In this document: piece after piece, positions 1-10,624 of the stretch
Position numbering within the stretch: position 1 is the stretch's first letter
Layout of the letters: the number at the start of each line of letters is the position of its first letter
Assembly (NCBI GenBank): GCA_903813345.2
Contig: CAIIXF020000001.1
Span: 48,193,885-48,257,884 of the forward strand
Source of the DNA: Owenia fusiformis
Lineage: Eukaryota > Annelida > Polychaeta > Sabellida > Oweniidae
Direction of reading: 5' to 3'
Length of the DNA stretch: 64,000 nt
Translations under genes and position numbers: made by a program
The notes under the pieces: model-generated
What the model was told of the DNA's origin: nothing
Database searches by the model: none
What the model saw: the letters and a program-made list of their open reading frames with translations, nothing else

Positions 1-1226
1 TGACGTGTGTAAGGTAGGATTAAATACATTATCGATGAAAAGCATATTCTAATACATAATTTGTGTGATTTTGGTTGCCTAAACAGGCCAGGAAAGCATT
101 TCCCTCAATTTACAACCGGGAAGTGTGTACGACCCTAGTATGCAAGAAAATAACAAAAAATAAATATCCAAATTATCAAAAAATAATGACAAATAAAGCA
201 TACGATGGTCGGATTTATATGACTACAGTCACCAAGATGAGCTAATTTCAGGCGAGATTTGGGAAAGAAGGTACTCTTCTCATTTTTTTCTCATTCCTGT
301 TGCCAAACATGTTGCTTGTTGATACTATCCTTCGCAGAACGGTTTCTCTAATCCGTGATGTGACTCAATTGAAGAATGCAGCAAAATTCCGAACATGCTA
401 CTGAGACTTGCAATTCAACACACTTGCCAAAGTTAAAAGTAAAAAAAACATCAAAAATAATTAAAACTTGAAATTTAAAGTTGATTTTTACATGAATGCA
501 TGCAGTATATGCCACGAAATTACGGATATAAAATCTTTTGATACTTACCTAACTATTCCTTCACTTGTCGATACTCTTCGAATGAGTTTATCTTACTTTT
601 TAAGAGTTTTGTGATAGTTTCAGGAATCTGAAAAAGTTGACCTACTTTTCTGATGGCGGAAGTCACGTATAATCTCGAATGTCTGAGAAGGAATTTCACA
701 TAGATATTTTGATTAAACAGCACCTTTACTAATATAAGAAATACTATGCATTGGTAAATGTTATCAAAATTAGCATGGACTTTACTCAATAACTCTTATT
801 TGTCATTTCACCGAAAAGAATTATTCGAAAGGTGGCGCTGCTGGAAGGAGAATTTTTTTTTGAAAAAGGTAAGTTTGCATTTTCTACTTTTGTGACTCTT
901 CGACAATTCTATGAAACATATTAATCAGTTTAAACGGTAATACCATTATGTAAGAATAATTTCGGGAAACAATGGCGTTTTTGCCATGTGAATTTCAAAA
1001 ATCACGTCGTCTAAAACACAGAGAACTTTTTACAGTGGGAAAGAGTCAAAGAAGAGGGAAACCCCAGAGCCATAGGCCTAGATCCCGGCCAGATTCTTTT
1101 GTAAAGTGTAGGATGGGCCGGTGAATTCGTACGAATTCACGGCCCCAGAAGCTCAAAGAATAATTCGGAAGATATGTCACTAAGAAAGACGATTGTGCAG
1201 CCATTTTAGAAATATATGAGACAAAT
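1..1226. other. Left-edge intergenic sequence
   Basis: I see no gene here. Open frames are short and have neither splice context nor recognisable protein similarity. The only structure I can support is the palindrome near 1111-1146, listed separately. Confidence 0.6.
1111..1146. repeat. Long palindrome around EcoRI-like sites
   Basis: The 20-bp perfect palindrome GTGAATTCGTACGAATTCAC is flanked by GGGCC/GGCCC arms. The arms continue the symmetry with a single one-base slip. It lies next to a dispersed repeat and could be a transposon-derived hairpin. Confidence 0.6.
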
Positions 1227-1490
1227 CATACCTCTATCGAAGTGGCTTGTTCTTTACCTATCTGATCACTAATGAACGGTATTCAAGCAATACTGCATTG
1301 ATAAGAGGCCAAAATAGTGATATTTTATCTTCGGGCTCTTGTCTGTCTAAATCTGAATGGTCCTCCCGTCCGTCATTCTAGAAATGTGACTTCAGCATTA
1401 CAATGATATTTGGACACACAAGAGCCTGGATCAAGACAAAAATATTTGCCATATTAAAAGTCAAATAACTGCATTCATACACGGACCTCT
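1227..1490 (+). repeat. Dispersed repeat, copy 1 (5' part)
   Basis: This stretch is clearly similar over its length to 61125-61380. Both share the ATCACTAATGAACG start, the 'caagcaatactgc.ttgataagaggccaaaa' region and the 'gatatttggacacacaagagcc' region. The same repeat resumes at about 3395-3490, so something of about 1.9 kb that includes the LINE fragment separates the two halves of this copy. Confidence 0.75.
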
Positions 1491-1741
1491 GCCAGATTAC
1501 CTCCTCTGTGTCTACATGGGCTTTCAACTGCCATGGTGTCACATTCAAGAAAGCGTCTGTTGATAAAAGCATAAAATAAGCTAGCGTATATTTAATGGAG
1601 TGCTTCGCTTATTTCCGTTGTTCAAATGTTTATTCCCGAAGTCTTTTCTGAGAATATGACACCACTCCGGATGACGTCACATCAGAGATTACCGAGAAAC
1701 CCCATGGGGTATCTTTAAAATCCTTTAGAAACAATAACAAC

Positions 1742-2776
1742 GGTTTATTAGGCGACACGATCTTTACTTTCATTGGCTGGTTCAGATCCTGGCTTGTGGG
1801 AAGATCACAACAGGTAGTGCTCGATGGTGAATCAAGTTCAAAAACTCCAGTAAAATCAGGAGTTCCTCAAGGAACAGTTCTTGGACCACTCTGTTTCCTT
1901 GTTTATATCAATGATATGGGCAATAACCTATCATCCTCAGCCAGTCTTAAGCTTTTTGCCGACGACAGCCTTTTATTCATGACAGTCGAAAGCAAGCAAG
2001 ATGCATTAACACTACAGGAGAATCTTGATAAACTGGTCTCCTGGGCATCAACATGGCAAATGAAATTCCATCCATCAAAATGCTATGTGCTAAATATTCA
2101 CAAAGGTAAATCTCCTATCATGCACAATTACACCATGCTAGGGGAAAACCTTAAGTCGGTAACACACATCCCATACCTAGGAATTGACATCACAAATAAC
2201 TTACGCTGGACTACACATATTCAAACTATTGTATCCAAAGCCAATAAGGTGCTTGGATTTCTCAGGCGCAACCTCCATCAATGCCCTGAAAAAGTGAAGG
2301 CTCAGGCGTATAAGTCAATAGTCCGGCCTAATTTAGAGTATGCCAGCTCGGCATGAGATCCATACCGACTAAAAGATATTGATATGTTGGAACAGGTACA
2401 GAGAAGAGCAGCCAGGTTTGTAACCAAATGTCACTCAAGGGAACCAGGCTGCGTCACCAAAGCTCTTCAAGACCGACAGTGGGAGCCACTGAAGGAGCGT
2501 CGAGAGGCTGCTAGAGTTTTCCTTTTCTACAAAGGAAAGCAGAACCTAGCAGCCATCGACGTGCCTCCATACTTCCGCCAACAGATCAATACCAACACTA
2601 GGTTGTATCATCCTTCTAAGTTCATACAACCATCAACTAGAACGGATGCATACAAATTTAGCTATTTCCCTAGGACAATAGCTAAATGGAACACTCTACC
2701 TGGTGACATATTAGACTGTGACAGTCTAAGTAGTTTTAAATCATCATACTATGCCTATGTCAATAACTGCAATTAA
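1742..2776 (+). pseudogene. 5'-truncated LINE (non-LTR) reverse transcriptase
   Basis: This is the C-terminal half of a non-LTR retrotransposon reverse transcriptase. Reading starts in mid-domain (WFRSWL then VVLDGESS near 1778-1830). It continues through the GVPQGTVLGP motif, the catalytic FADD motif (about 1955-1966), the thumb-region motif YLGIDI, and the typical tail EQVQRRAARFV. A single in-frame TGA at 2354-2356 interrupts it where the family has the Trp of the motif 'WDPY', so a TGG to TGA change is the likely cause. Translation continues in the same frame to the natural stop at 2774-2776. The fingers/palm N-terminus and the endonuclease are missing, which is typical of 5' truncation on insertion. 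The family looks Jockey/CR1-like. The insert is dead but recent enough to have only one stop. Confidence 0.9.
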
Positions 2777-3394
2777 ATAGGTGTGTTTTTAATATAGATC
2801 TATGTTTTAATGTAAAGGGTCTTAAGTGCACAGCAACAAGCCTGCACTACTGGTAAAGAGGGGTGATGTCAACGCGGTAGCCTGACAGTCTCCACAGGTA
2901 AAATGAGTTGTAAACCATAGATCTATTTTTAAATGTTAAGGTTTTAAATTATATTCTATTCAAATTCTATCACTGTTAAATTATATATCTGCTTTATATG
3001 GGCTTATTAGCCTTTTGCAGATTATTGACATAGACATAGACATAGGCTGTTTGTTGTGATGTGACATTATTTGAGAGACGAACAACATCGGATATTGCCG
3101 GAAATTACCAAACACTCCATTATATTTACGCTCTGAAAATTTGAAAGAAATGTCCCGGGAAAATTCCAGTCCCAGTGTCAATAATGGATATCATGCAACC
3201 ATTCAAACTAATACATAAAGAAGAGATTACAGGGTAAATATTGATCAATCAATGACTGACAGATGGAAAAAATAAAGGTCAGTACGAGGGTCATATTTTT
3301 GGGTGGTCATTTTTGATGTAGCATTTTTGGCTCGTGTCTTATCTTCCCATTTATCCTTTGAGCATACTACCAATAGGGGCTAGATCTGGCTCCG

Positions 3395-3490
3395 GTTCTT
3401 TGGATCCATAGGTTATTTACTCAAACCAAACAAGTAGAATTAGAAAGATGAAGATCTCAGCTATAAAATAAGTGCAAAATCTGTCACGGG
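3395..3490 (+). repeat. Dispersed repeat, copy 1 (3' part)
   Basis: The segment with 'aagtagaattagaaagatgaagatctcagc' and 'gtgcaaaatctgtcac' matches 61385-61446 plus 61811-61836. Here the two parts are contiguous, so this copy preserves the empty site of the hAT-like insertion at 61447-61810. Confidence 0.75.
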
Positions 3491-3773
3491 GAAGCAGGTA
3501 CCATTTTGTATTTAAGGAACGTTTTGAAATTTTCCAATATAGTGACGCATCTTCTGAATTATTCTTTGAGCCTATCAGATCCTACTACATAATGATCTGG
3601 CCAACATCTGTGCCTAGAGCTTTAGTGATGACAGACATATAGGCTAACATCTCTTGCGTACCACCTTCATTTGTATTGTAATGACCCGAGGGCGCCCCAG
3701 GGGAATGACTAACTAACGAGCATAGTGTAACAAGCCAGATAAAGAAATTGAAAGAAAGTGTGCTAAATTCAAT

Positions 3774-3845
3774 GCCCCGTGTGGGAATCGAACCTAGGAC
3801 CCTTGGATCCGAAGTCTGATGCTCTACCGACTGAGCTATAAAGGC
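3774..3845 (-). repeat. tRNA-derived SINE head
   Basis: The reverse complement is 72 nt. It has a good tRNA D-arm/A-box (TAGCTCAGTCGGTAGAGC) and B-box (GGTTCGATTCC). The acceptor, anticodon and T stems pair poorly (only 3 of 5 anticodon-stem pairs form), so it is a SINE-type tRNA relic rather than a working tRNA. The surrounding 3585-3905 segment also has inverted CATAGTGTAAC/GTTACACTATG ends (3721 and 3893), which may mark the edges of an element. Confidence 0.7.
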
Positions 3846-4564
3846 TTGAGCCACTACAGCTGGACTGTAGTAGCAACTTGCTATCAAGGGTCGTTACACT
3901 ATGTTGTTAAAATTGTATCAAAATTGGACATATTTATGTGATATCTCTAACACATTGAATAGCGTCTAGCAGAATACATACACAATAATTTCATACATGA
4001 TTCATACGAGTTTGCACACAATGTTAGTAAAATCACACATGTACATGCGTATTTGTGAATTGCATTGTTTAAAAATGACCTCGAACAGAGTATTCAAGTT
4101 GAATAAATACTAATACGGCTCACAAAAACGTTTTTCCGTTCACAAAACATGATGTGATGACCTGATGTGAAGATCACACACCTTGATGTAACATAACTTT
4201 TTTTTTAGAGATGTTCGAAATTTTGTTTGCGATTTTATTGATACTGCTCGTAGGTTTCAACTCCACATATAAATATATCTGAAGACCAAAAATTTCTTAG
4301 TTTTAGAAATAACAAAAATTTAAATAACACAAAGTTAAATCTGCCCCATTTGCTCATTCATGCCACATCCAACATTTCTCACAAGCTCCGCCTGCATAGG
4401 GTATGTAATCTGATCCGTGATCTGTCCCGGCACTTTACATTTTCTGATTGTTGTCCTTTACTCAATTAAAGCTTTACTTTCAGATACTGTCAGACATTGA
4501 GCTCTTAAATTTTGGAGAAACATTTTGTGGTAAGTTTAATTTTTTTATTTTGTACTGAAATAAA

Positions 4565-4895
4565 CCAGATGCCAGTGGGTTTCACCCCCAGGTGGCTAAT
4601 TTGGGTTAGATAACGTGGCAGATATAATAGAAAGTTCCCCAAATTTGGATATTCATCAATTCAAGTGTGTCAATTTTCATATAAGCTGTATCTGTCTGAA
4701 AATTATACAAATGAAACTATGTCTAGTAAAATAAAATATTATCTCCATATGAAAGGATATTTGGTCATATTTCACTTTTGTGATTTTATAACACGGGGTC
4801 TATGGGGAATTTACCTGACCTAGAAGTCACATTTTCAAAAAAAAAAAAATTTTTAAAGTTGATAGATAATTTTTTGAACCACATTTCTAGATGTA
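4565..4895 (+). repeat. Dispersed repeat, inverted partner of 15960-16310
   Basis: This stretch shares segments in the opposite orientation with 15960-16310. They include the 'ccacatttctagatgtaa' end, 'gtgattttataacac.gg' with 'tctatgg', and the 'cccaggtggctaatttgggt' region. It holds no coding frame. It is probably an old transposon remnant. Confidence 0.65.
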
Positions 4896-4909
4896 ATTTT
4901 TTTATATAT

Positions 4910-4940
4910 ACGAGGGGTGATCAATAAGTAATGGACGCTT
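4910..4940 (+). mobile_element. Mariner-like terminal repeat fragment
   Basis: TATACGAGGGGTGATCAATA resembles the terminal inverted repeats of mariner-family elements, with an adjacent TA target. No matching inverted end is visible nearby. A related end, ACGAGGGGTGATCAGGAATT, starts at 5807 on the same strand. Confidence 0.55.
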
Positions 4941-5198
4941 TTTTATACAGATGTTTTTTATTGACCAATCCCTTTGATTTTCTCACCAGTGATACATCAT
5001 TCAATAATCTATGAACTCTGAAGATTTGATTCATATTGAAATTTCCAGTTTACCTGGAGAATATATAAGAACATATCAAAATCATTAATCAGTTTATTTG
5101 TTTCATTGTATGTTGGCAACAAGCCTCACAAATAGAATAAATAGGATTGGGAAAGTCAAACCATCAGTTATTCTATAAGTTACTATAATTATAATTAG

Positions 5199-7680
5199 CT
5201 ACAGTGACATAATTTTTCGAATGATTTTCACATGCAGATTTAAAAATGAACGTAAAGGAAGATAGTGCGTAACTTTGATTGTTATCTTTACTTTTGGTTT
5301 TATATTCACTTCACTTTGTCTGATATAACATGTCTTTGTATGATTGTTCACCTTCATTTGTTCTAGTGAACAGTTCACCAAGTGTTGGAACTGCTTCTCT
5401 ATGAATTTCATATATGTTTTCACTTCCTTTAGAATCATGAAGTAACTCTGGTAGGTGTTCTCTATTATGTTTTTGTTCAAATCCAGCAGATCTTCAATGG
5501 TTAAGTCATTTTTCTTTGGAATGCTAGCTTTGTGCTCTAATATTAGGAGATGAAGCTCATTTTTCAGTTGAATCAATCTTTTGGTTTGCACTGTGGCATA
5601 TTTTTGTACTGAGGCACTTTCTTCCTCCAGTTCATGGTTTATTAAATCCAAAAATAAGGATATACATTGAAGGTCCTTGAATATTCTCACCACAGCTGGT
5701 ACTACCTGAAATCATCATTAGTATTTAATTATTCAGGAGAAATTCTCCAGTTATGTGACAATTATAACTTTACTTTATTTGTTAAATATAAGAGGTTGTT
5801 GCTAATACGAGGGGTGATCAGGAATTTCTGTACCCTGAACTTTTATTGGATCCAAAGCTTTTTTGAAGATCTCAAAATCAGACAAATGCAAGGGGTAGTA
5901 AGTATTCAATATAGGCCTTTATCCTATGCCAAGTAGAGTTTTAAGGAGATAAGTTGGTAAGATATATCCCGTATCCTGATTTTGAGGTTTCCATATCCAG
6001 AACCTCCATATCTCCCGCCATATCTCCCGCTTCGGTGCATATCTTCCCGCTTCGGTGCATATCTTCCCGCTTCGGTGCATGTCTTCCCGCTTCCGGTAAG
6101 TAGTGGAAATGCAATAAAATGACTTTGCATATGAATGATTTGTTTATTTTTACACCTTGTACTATTGAAATGGCCATATGCCCCTGAAAACTCTACTTGG
6201 TATAGGATAAAGCAGTTATGTACGGTCGGTTTGGATATTGGGTTCATCCCTCGTGAGATATGCACATCTACCTTCGGTCCCTTCGGTCCCTCGGGTAGAT
6301 ATGCATATCTCCCTCTGGATAAACCCCATATCCAAAACCTCCCAGTACAAAACCCTTATGTATCTCAAGTTAATGCAAATATATCTGCAGTTATAAAGAG
6401 GATATCCTAAGATTTCTTTCAATGGGGTTTATTGAGTCAACAAGTGAGTGCAGTGAGAGAGTAGATATGGTAATATCCACAAGTAGATAAAAGTGATAGC
6501 CCAACAAAGTCAAAGTATATCATATTTATGATATGGATTTCGAAATACAGGTATTGCTATGTATGGTCTAAGATAGCCCACATAGAACTTCACAATAAAA
6601 TCGATTAAACCTCATTAACAATCAAAAACGTTGAATATTTACTCAAACTGAATTGGTGTTACGAAGTGATTGCATGAACACATTAAATTATTTTAATAAG
6701 CACTACACATAATAATCAAACTTTATCCTGACATTCAATTATGTTAAGTTGTTATTTGCTAAATTCTGTGCTAAATTCAATTCTAATGACAATATAGCTT
6801 TAGCTACGTACAGTTATCGTAGAAGTTCTACCTACCAATATTATATTTTATCATATGATCTGTAAAATTTAGCAATCTGATTGGTCAGTTCTTGTGCCGT
6901 ACCAATCTGTATTGCTACTGAGATTGTCCCCATTGTTCATCTCCGTAGCAATACAGAAAATATTGGTACAGGGGGGACAATCTCAGTAGCAATACAGAGA
7001 GTACAGAAGATCACATGGTAAAAATGTTATTGAATGATATTCATTGATGTATTTGGTTTAATACTTGGTCAACTTACATCTTTATACAGGGTGTCTGGAA
7101 TGTCTGGAAAGTAGTGTAGCTTTGTAGAAGGATGGGACTGAATATAATCCATATGTCTCTTTGATATTATACTGTGTTTTTCCTAAAATTAAAAATATAA
7201 GTCTTTTTTAATCAGGTTTGGTTATTCTATTGTTTATAGTTCAACATTTATTTAAATTGAATTTCTATGGCCCTTAAAGGTGAAATTATCTGATTATAGA
7301 AGATTGCGAACAGATCTTCATTCTGGAGGCTTCACATGTTATAATTTTTTGTTATTGAGTGTTGCCTTTTTTGACATTGATCCCTTCTATATTTTAAAAA
7401 ATTGATAATAGTTTTTAAAGAAACGATCAAAGTGTAAGAATAGTAATCTAAAATATGTTCATTTAAGAAAAGTGTGGAGTTGACTTAATTGACTTATTAA
7501 ATGAATACATGATGAAATCAAAAATTTGTAAAGTCATATTTTATCTCTAACTTACATAGTTATCCATGATGTCAGTTAAATGTCTTGAGAATGTCTTTGC
7601 TACTGTTGTTATTGTCTCACATGTGTTATATGGCTCAGGATTTTGTCTTAACCTCCAACCAGAAAATCCCCAAACATTTT
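5199..7680 (-). CDS. Helical cytokine-like gene, copy 1
   Basis: This is a three-exon-like gene on the minus strand: last exon 5199-5705, middle exon 7078-7182 (105 nt), upstream exon ending at 7556 (its start is uncertain, about 7660-7680). Each junction has GT-AG signals and phase 0. The last exon encodes helix-forming segments: VVRIFKDLQCISLFLDLINH, an amphipathic middle part (KRLIQLKNELHLLILEH), and a C-terminal helix SYFMILKEVKTYMKFIEKQF. The middle exon contains HSIISKRHMDYIQ and FPDIPDTL. The order helix A, a proline-containing loop, then helices B, C and D, and the pattern of the last helix, resemble LIF/CNTF/CLCF1-type four-helix cytokines. That assignment is inference. Compared with copies 2 and 3 the protein runs on for about 50 basic residues after FQHLVN before its stop. 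I found no signal-peptide exon, so the 5' end is incomplete. Confidence 0.65.
5807..5836 (+). mobile_element. Second mariner-like terminal repeat fragment
   Basis: TACGAGGGGTGATCAGGAAT lies next to a TA and is similar to the end at 4910. It sits just outside the acceptor of the last exon of cytokine-like copy 1. Confidence 0.5.
5919..6364. repeat. Dispersed element, copy A (446 bp)
   Basis: This is nearly identical to 42465-42890. It starts at TTATCCTATGCCAAGTAGAG and ends at CTTATGTATC. An inverted copy of its first 20 bp (CTCTACTTGGTATAGGATA) occurs inside at about 6190. It contains tandem 20-bp units of 'cttcggtgcatatcttcccg'. This copy has one more unit than the other, which accounts exactly for the 20-bp length difference. 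No transposase is present, so it is a non-autonomous element. Confidence 0.85.
6396..6515. repeat. Dispersed repeat related to 16522-16650
   Basis: The block 'gaggatatcctaagattt ... gtgagtgcagtgagagagta ... gtgatagcccaa' has a diverged counterpart at 16522-16650. There it contains 'gagtgagcgcagcgaatgag' and 'gatagcccaagtcgg'. It holds no coding frame. Confidence 0.6.
6899..6998. repeat. Nested inverted repeat (hairpin)
   Basis: The arm GTACCAATCTGTATTGCTAC at 6899, followed by TGAGATTGTCCCC, is matched in reverse complement both at 6941-6969 and at 6970-6998. The three related arms could fold into alternative hairpins. It is probably a small foldback MITE lying in the intron of cytokine-like copy 1. 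Confidence 0.75.
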
Positions 7681-7699
7681 TTTTCAAAAGTTGACAAGT

Positions 7700-10620
7700 A
7701 AATATAATAATACAATTTAATTGAAATAAGAGCATTTTTGAATGGCTGTGAATTGTCCATGTTTTGATTACAGAATGAGTTTTCTAAAACACGTCTAATA
7801 TACACTCTCCGATATAAGTTTGGGAAAACTAATTTTTTCATTGTTTGTAAAGTGTCTTTATTCTTATATACCTACATTTTTGGGTTTATTATAAAAATCA
7901 ATATTTTTTTTATATTTTAATGCACCATTAACAACATGTCAGAAATTGGTGTTTTGGATTATTTTCCAAAAAGGATCCCAGTTTACAAAATTATGGAGGG
8001 GTGTATACTGATAAATGAAGAAACGTTCTATTTATTTGTTCAATATATTGAATAAGACATCTAATTTATAAATTTGATGTCGTCTAGACAAGTTTTAGTA
8101 TTGCAATATTTTGTACAAGGACACCTACAACATCGTAGGTGTGTAAGTGCAAGATAAACCTGAACTGTCAATGTCAACACTTAATGTTGCCTAATACTGA
8201 ACACTAGGTGAATAGTCTATAATGCCCAATCCCTGAATTTCATGGAAGAGGTCTCTAAATAAGACAGTGAAACATGTTTCCTATGGTCAAGTGATTACCC
8301 CAGGGGCATAGCCAGCTTTCAATCAGGGAGGGTGTGATCGCCCAAAATGTTTTCAGTTTTTAGTCAGGGGATCGTGGCAAAAGTAAGGCAAAAGAATTTT
8401 TAAGATTTGTTTTACAAAAATTGATGCAACTTCTTTCAAAATTGAGCTAGAAGCTTCAAATGAAAAGTATTTTAACGCTATTTTTTCTTTTACCCAATGG
8501 TTTTATTTTTATTGATTGGGGGGGGGGTAAAATTGAATTGAAATTTTCTTCATATCATGGCATACCTGAAGGCAGAGAAAATATCAGAAACGAATCAACA
8601 CTTACGGATGGGTCAGATGGGCTGATAATAAAGAAACAATAAAATCAGACTATTTTTATAAATATTTATATTCTAAAATATGGATTCTCAAAAATATTCA
8701 ATAAACATATAATATAATGATTACCCTGTTTGCAGTGGCTAGTTTACAAACTAATGTAGATAAATATTTCTTTCAAGAAGAATTATTGCAATAGATATAA
8801 TGACTATATAGTTTGATATTATTATAATAAAATGTATAATACATAATTATGCTGTTAATAAATATATGAATGCAGCAATATACATATATAATTATACATA
8901 TCTACAATTATAAAGTTGTCATTATTATTTTATAGATTCCTTTGTTACATAGCTACATAAATATATTTTTGGATTTGTATTGTCTCTGAATAAAATTATT
9001 ACACAGAAAAATGCAAAGAATTAAAACATACAAGTATTATACATAGGCATGACATATTTTTAACACCTAGATTTTAGAAATATCTATTTGGTTCGCAAGT
9101 TTTTGGTTTTCTATATAACTGTTCAGTTTAACCTGTTCACACTACCCTACCACGTGACCACGTTTAAAAGGGAAACAGGGTACAGCTAAGTTGCAAATGG
9201 AGGACGTGGGTTTAATTCCATATTTCTGAACGTAAAATACATTTTACATTTATTTCTAGTGTTCTACCAGACATAGAATTGATTCATCAAGCAGTTTGTA
9301 GAATATTGTTGTCAAAAAACCAATATAGGCAAAGATAGATAATAGTGGGCGCAGTGAAGCAAAACTCAATGCAATACACGATATATTTCAGTAAATCTGT
9401 CAACGTACAGGGAGCATGTAAGTTTCCCTTCGAAAATGTTACATTGATATGTAACAAAACCCCAGTAAACTGTTATTTAAACTGCGTGTCATCGTGTTAT
9501 ATGTGGATACTTTTCCCAGTATGTTATTCAACTGTACTTTTGTGAATTAATTGTTTTTCTAAAATCTTAAGATGCAAAAAGTCGTCCCAGAAATGTATCT
9601 TTACTTTGCCGTAAGGCATAACATATTGTGAAACATTTTTCCTCTTGTCACAAGGAGGATAATCTTTGTTTCGAGGTGTCTTGTGATGAGCGTTTCATGA
9701 TTAAATGCAAAATCACTGGAGCAGATACCATCCAAAAACATCTGACATTCAACACGTCATATAAGACTACATCGATCTGGTTTTAGTTTTTTTACAATAA
9801 TAGAGAAATACGACGTCATATCACCTCTACAGCAAATTGTGAAAAACAAAATGTCGTGGCATGATGGTATTTTGAACAAACTATTTTAATTGATCGGTTT
9901 TTGAGGACGGTAGTGAATTAGACCATTCAAGGGGTTATATAGAAAGATTCTTTACATGTAGTTCACGCAATTTTAATTATTCTGAATAGCGGATAGTCAT
10001 TAATCCTGATAGCCGATAGTCATTTATCACTTACGTGTTCATATTTAATTTCGTTATTTTATTTCAATTTGATACCCTAGTAACACGTATAATCCAGCGT
10101 TCTTGTTAATTTAATGACTAAAATGCATATACGACCTGAAAGCCCGTGTCTACTAAATAATGTTTACTTTATTTGGATTAAATAACAATTGATGACACCT
10201 CAAAGCATCAACATGCGGCCTTTTTAGCATTATTCTCACTGTTTGCAACGTAAATATACATGAGATCGGGACATAGTATGTCTGTATAATCAGCTTACTT
10301 TCTCGCTCCCTGTACTATTGAACAATTTACATTCCTTGTACCCTGTATTGATCAACTTTTGCAGCTGTGTACCGTGTACTATGACATATCAAATATTTTA
10401 AAATTTAAAACGATATTATTTACATTCTTTCTTCAACTATCATATAACTTGGAACATGGACTTCACTATTGCACCACTGAAGTTCAGCGAATAGCAATAT
10501 TGACTCACTCCGAGCACCAAACAAATTAACCTTTTGACTAAGCAGTCGATATACTCAAAAGCGACCTGATTGAAAGCCAAAAAATTCGCGCATGCGCTAT
10601 CGAGGTAGGGTAGTGTGTGT
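7700..10620. other. AT-rich intergenic stretch
   Basis: I see no gene here. The upstream (5') exons of cytokine-like copy 1 should lie in this interval, but I could not identify a convincing signal-peptide exon. A G-run at about 8519-8527 and long AT-rich simple sequence at 8640-9010 are the only visible features. Confidence 0.5.
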
Positions 10621-10624
10621 TCAA

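Noticed and set aside
3774-3845. Functional tRNA gene on the minus strand
   Set aside because: The A and B boxes are good, but the acceptor, anticodon and T stems do not pair, so I treat it as a SINE head.
7084-7110. Transposon end 'acagggtgtctgg' resembling the CAGGGTGTCC termini
   Set aside because: It falls within the 105-nt coding exon of cytokine-like copy 1, where it encodes the conserved FPDIPDTL segment, so the resemblance is accidental.
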